Made by a program: the position numbers and the translations under genes. Below are positions 5,063-5,490 of a stretch of DNA of 5,490 bases, in pieces (the first letter of the stretch is position 1; the number at the start of each line of letters is the position of its first letter). The stretch comes from an uncultured Collinsella sp. (GTDB lineage Bacteria > Actinomycetota > Coriobacteriia > Coriobacteriales > Coriobacteriaceae). The stretch is taken from positions 1 to 5,490 of the forward strand of contig CAUBWQ010000083.1 in NCBI GenBank assembly GCA_958439775.1. The letters run 5' to 3'. The notes under the pieces were generated by a model that made no database searches, was not told where the DNA came from, and saw only the letters and a program-made list of their open reading frames with translations.

Positions 5063-5490
5063 GGCAGGCGATAATCTCATCCGAAAGATCGAGGGCGGAA
5101 TTGGTCACAGCGTCCATATCGTAGTAACGATACTCGGCCAGACGACCCACCGGGTGGAAGTTCGTCAGGTTCTGGACGCGCTCAAGATAGCGCTCATAGA
5201 GCTCACGGTTCTCGGGCTCAAGAATGGCGTAGTACGGCGTCTCGCCCGAGCCGGGCGTATAGGCCTTGGAATACTCCTTCATGATGGTGGTCTTGCCGGG
5301 CAGGATCTGACCGGTCATGTTCTTGAACTCGGTAATGCGCGTGTAGTCCTCGCTCGTGGTGTAGTTGACGGTGCCCACGGGCTGGAACTGGTCCATATCG
5401 AGCGTCTCGAACTTCATGTCGAGCGTGCGGTCCGGTAGCGCGCCCAGATCGAGATTGAACACCTCATCGAGCGGACCGGTGTAGACGATC
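5055..5490 (-). CDS. glf: UDP-galactopyranose mutase, C-terminal part (5' end beyond window)
   Basis: The last 144 residues of an FAD flavoenzyme that converts UDP-galactopyranose to UDP-galactofuranose, the donor for Galf-containing surface glycans. The frame is open to the window edge, beginning VYTGPLDEVFN, so the N-terminal FAD-binding Rossmann part is outside. Recognisable conserved blocks are YTGPLDEVF, the L-x-x-R-T-L stretch (ALPDRTL), FQPVGTVNYT, YTRITEFKNMTG, KEYSKAYTPG, ETPYYAI, and GRLAEYRYYDMDAVTNSAL near the end. The last carries the Arg/Tyr/Asp set that in Glf contacts the substrate phosphates and flavin. The stop TAA overlaps the glycosyltransferase ATG, so the two are co-transcribed and probably coupled. 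The usual Tyr or Trp of the LPYRTL/LGWRTL-type motif is Asp here. Family is confident; activity cannot be judged from the fragment alone. Confidence 0.92.
   Translation of the reverse strand, partial: IVYTGPLDEVFNLDLGALPDRTLDMKFETLDMDQFQPVGTVNYTTSEDYTRITEFKNMTGQILPGKTTIMKEYSKAYTPGSGETPYYAILEPENRELYERYLERVQNLTNFHPVGRLAEYRYYDMDAVTNSALDLSDEIIACHA

Noticed and set aside
5063..5080. Glycosyltransferase start at 5080
   Set aside because: It would overlap glf by 26 nt without a ribosome site; the ATG at 5062 begins right at the conserved domain.
5460..5462. GTG at 5462 as a true start of a short - strand gene
   Set aside because: The frame stays open to the window edge and encodes conserved Glf residues (VYTGPLDE) before it, so this is an internal valine codon of a partial glf.

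Overview
The window is GC-rich, densely coded DNA with short intergenic gaps. Its gene content and codon use look like a high-GC Gram-positive. My best guess is a gut actinobacterium of the Coriobacteriia (Collinsella-like), judged from protein style only, with no 16S or marker-gene proof.

The left part, positions 1-3658, is all on the + strand. It holds an RlmD/RumA-type 23S rRNA m5U methyltransferase with a complete Fe-S cysteine set. After a short gap with a good promoter candidate comes a DJ-1/PfpI-family protein, whose stop codon overlaps the start of a Maf (YhdE-type) dTTP/UTP pyrophosphatase. A hairpin terminator closes this two-gene unit. A stand-alone P1 (S58/DmpA-NylC) self-cleaving hydrolase follows. 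These are housekeeping genes for RNA modification, protein or metabolite damage control and nucleotide-pool sanitation; the P1 enzyme's substrate cannot be told.

The right part, 4031-5490, is on the - strand. It holds the C-terminal part of UDP-galactopyranose mutase (glf), which overlaps a family-2 glycosyltransferase by 8 nt. This looks like the 3' end of a cell-surface polysaccharide operon that uses galactofuranose.

The two halves converge on a 372-bp stretch, 3659-4030, without an intact gene, and this is the interesting part. It holds two long nested palindromes of 125 and 110 bp. They are copies of one element in opposite orientations, each lying just downstream of the convergent gene it points away from. 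Their cores (about 55 nt) are nearly identical, including an ATTAA loop and a CGGCT bulge. The only substitutions are two base-pair swaps in which both partners change (A-T to G-C and G-C to A-T). The outer arms differ strongly between copies yet pair perfectly within each copy. This is covariation evidence for a selected or mechanistically maintained RNA or ssDNA structure that I cannot assign to a known family. Between the two copies lies a short relic that encodes nearly the same C-terminus as the neighbouring glycosyltransferase, on the opposite strand and with mostly synonymous differences.
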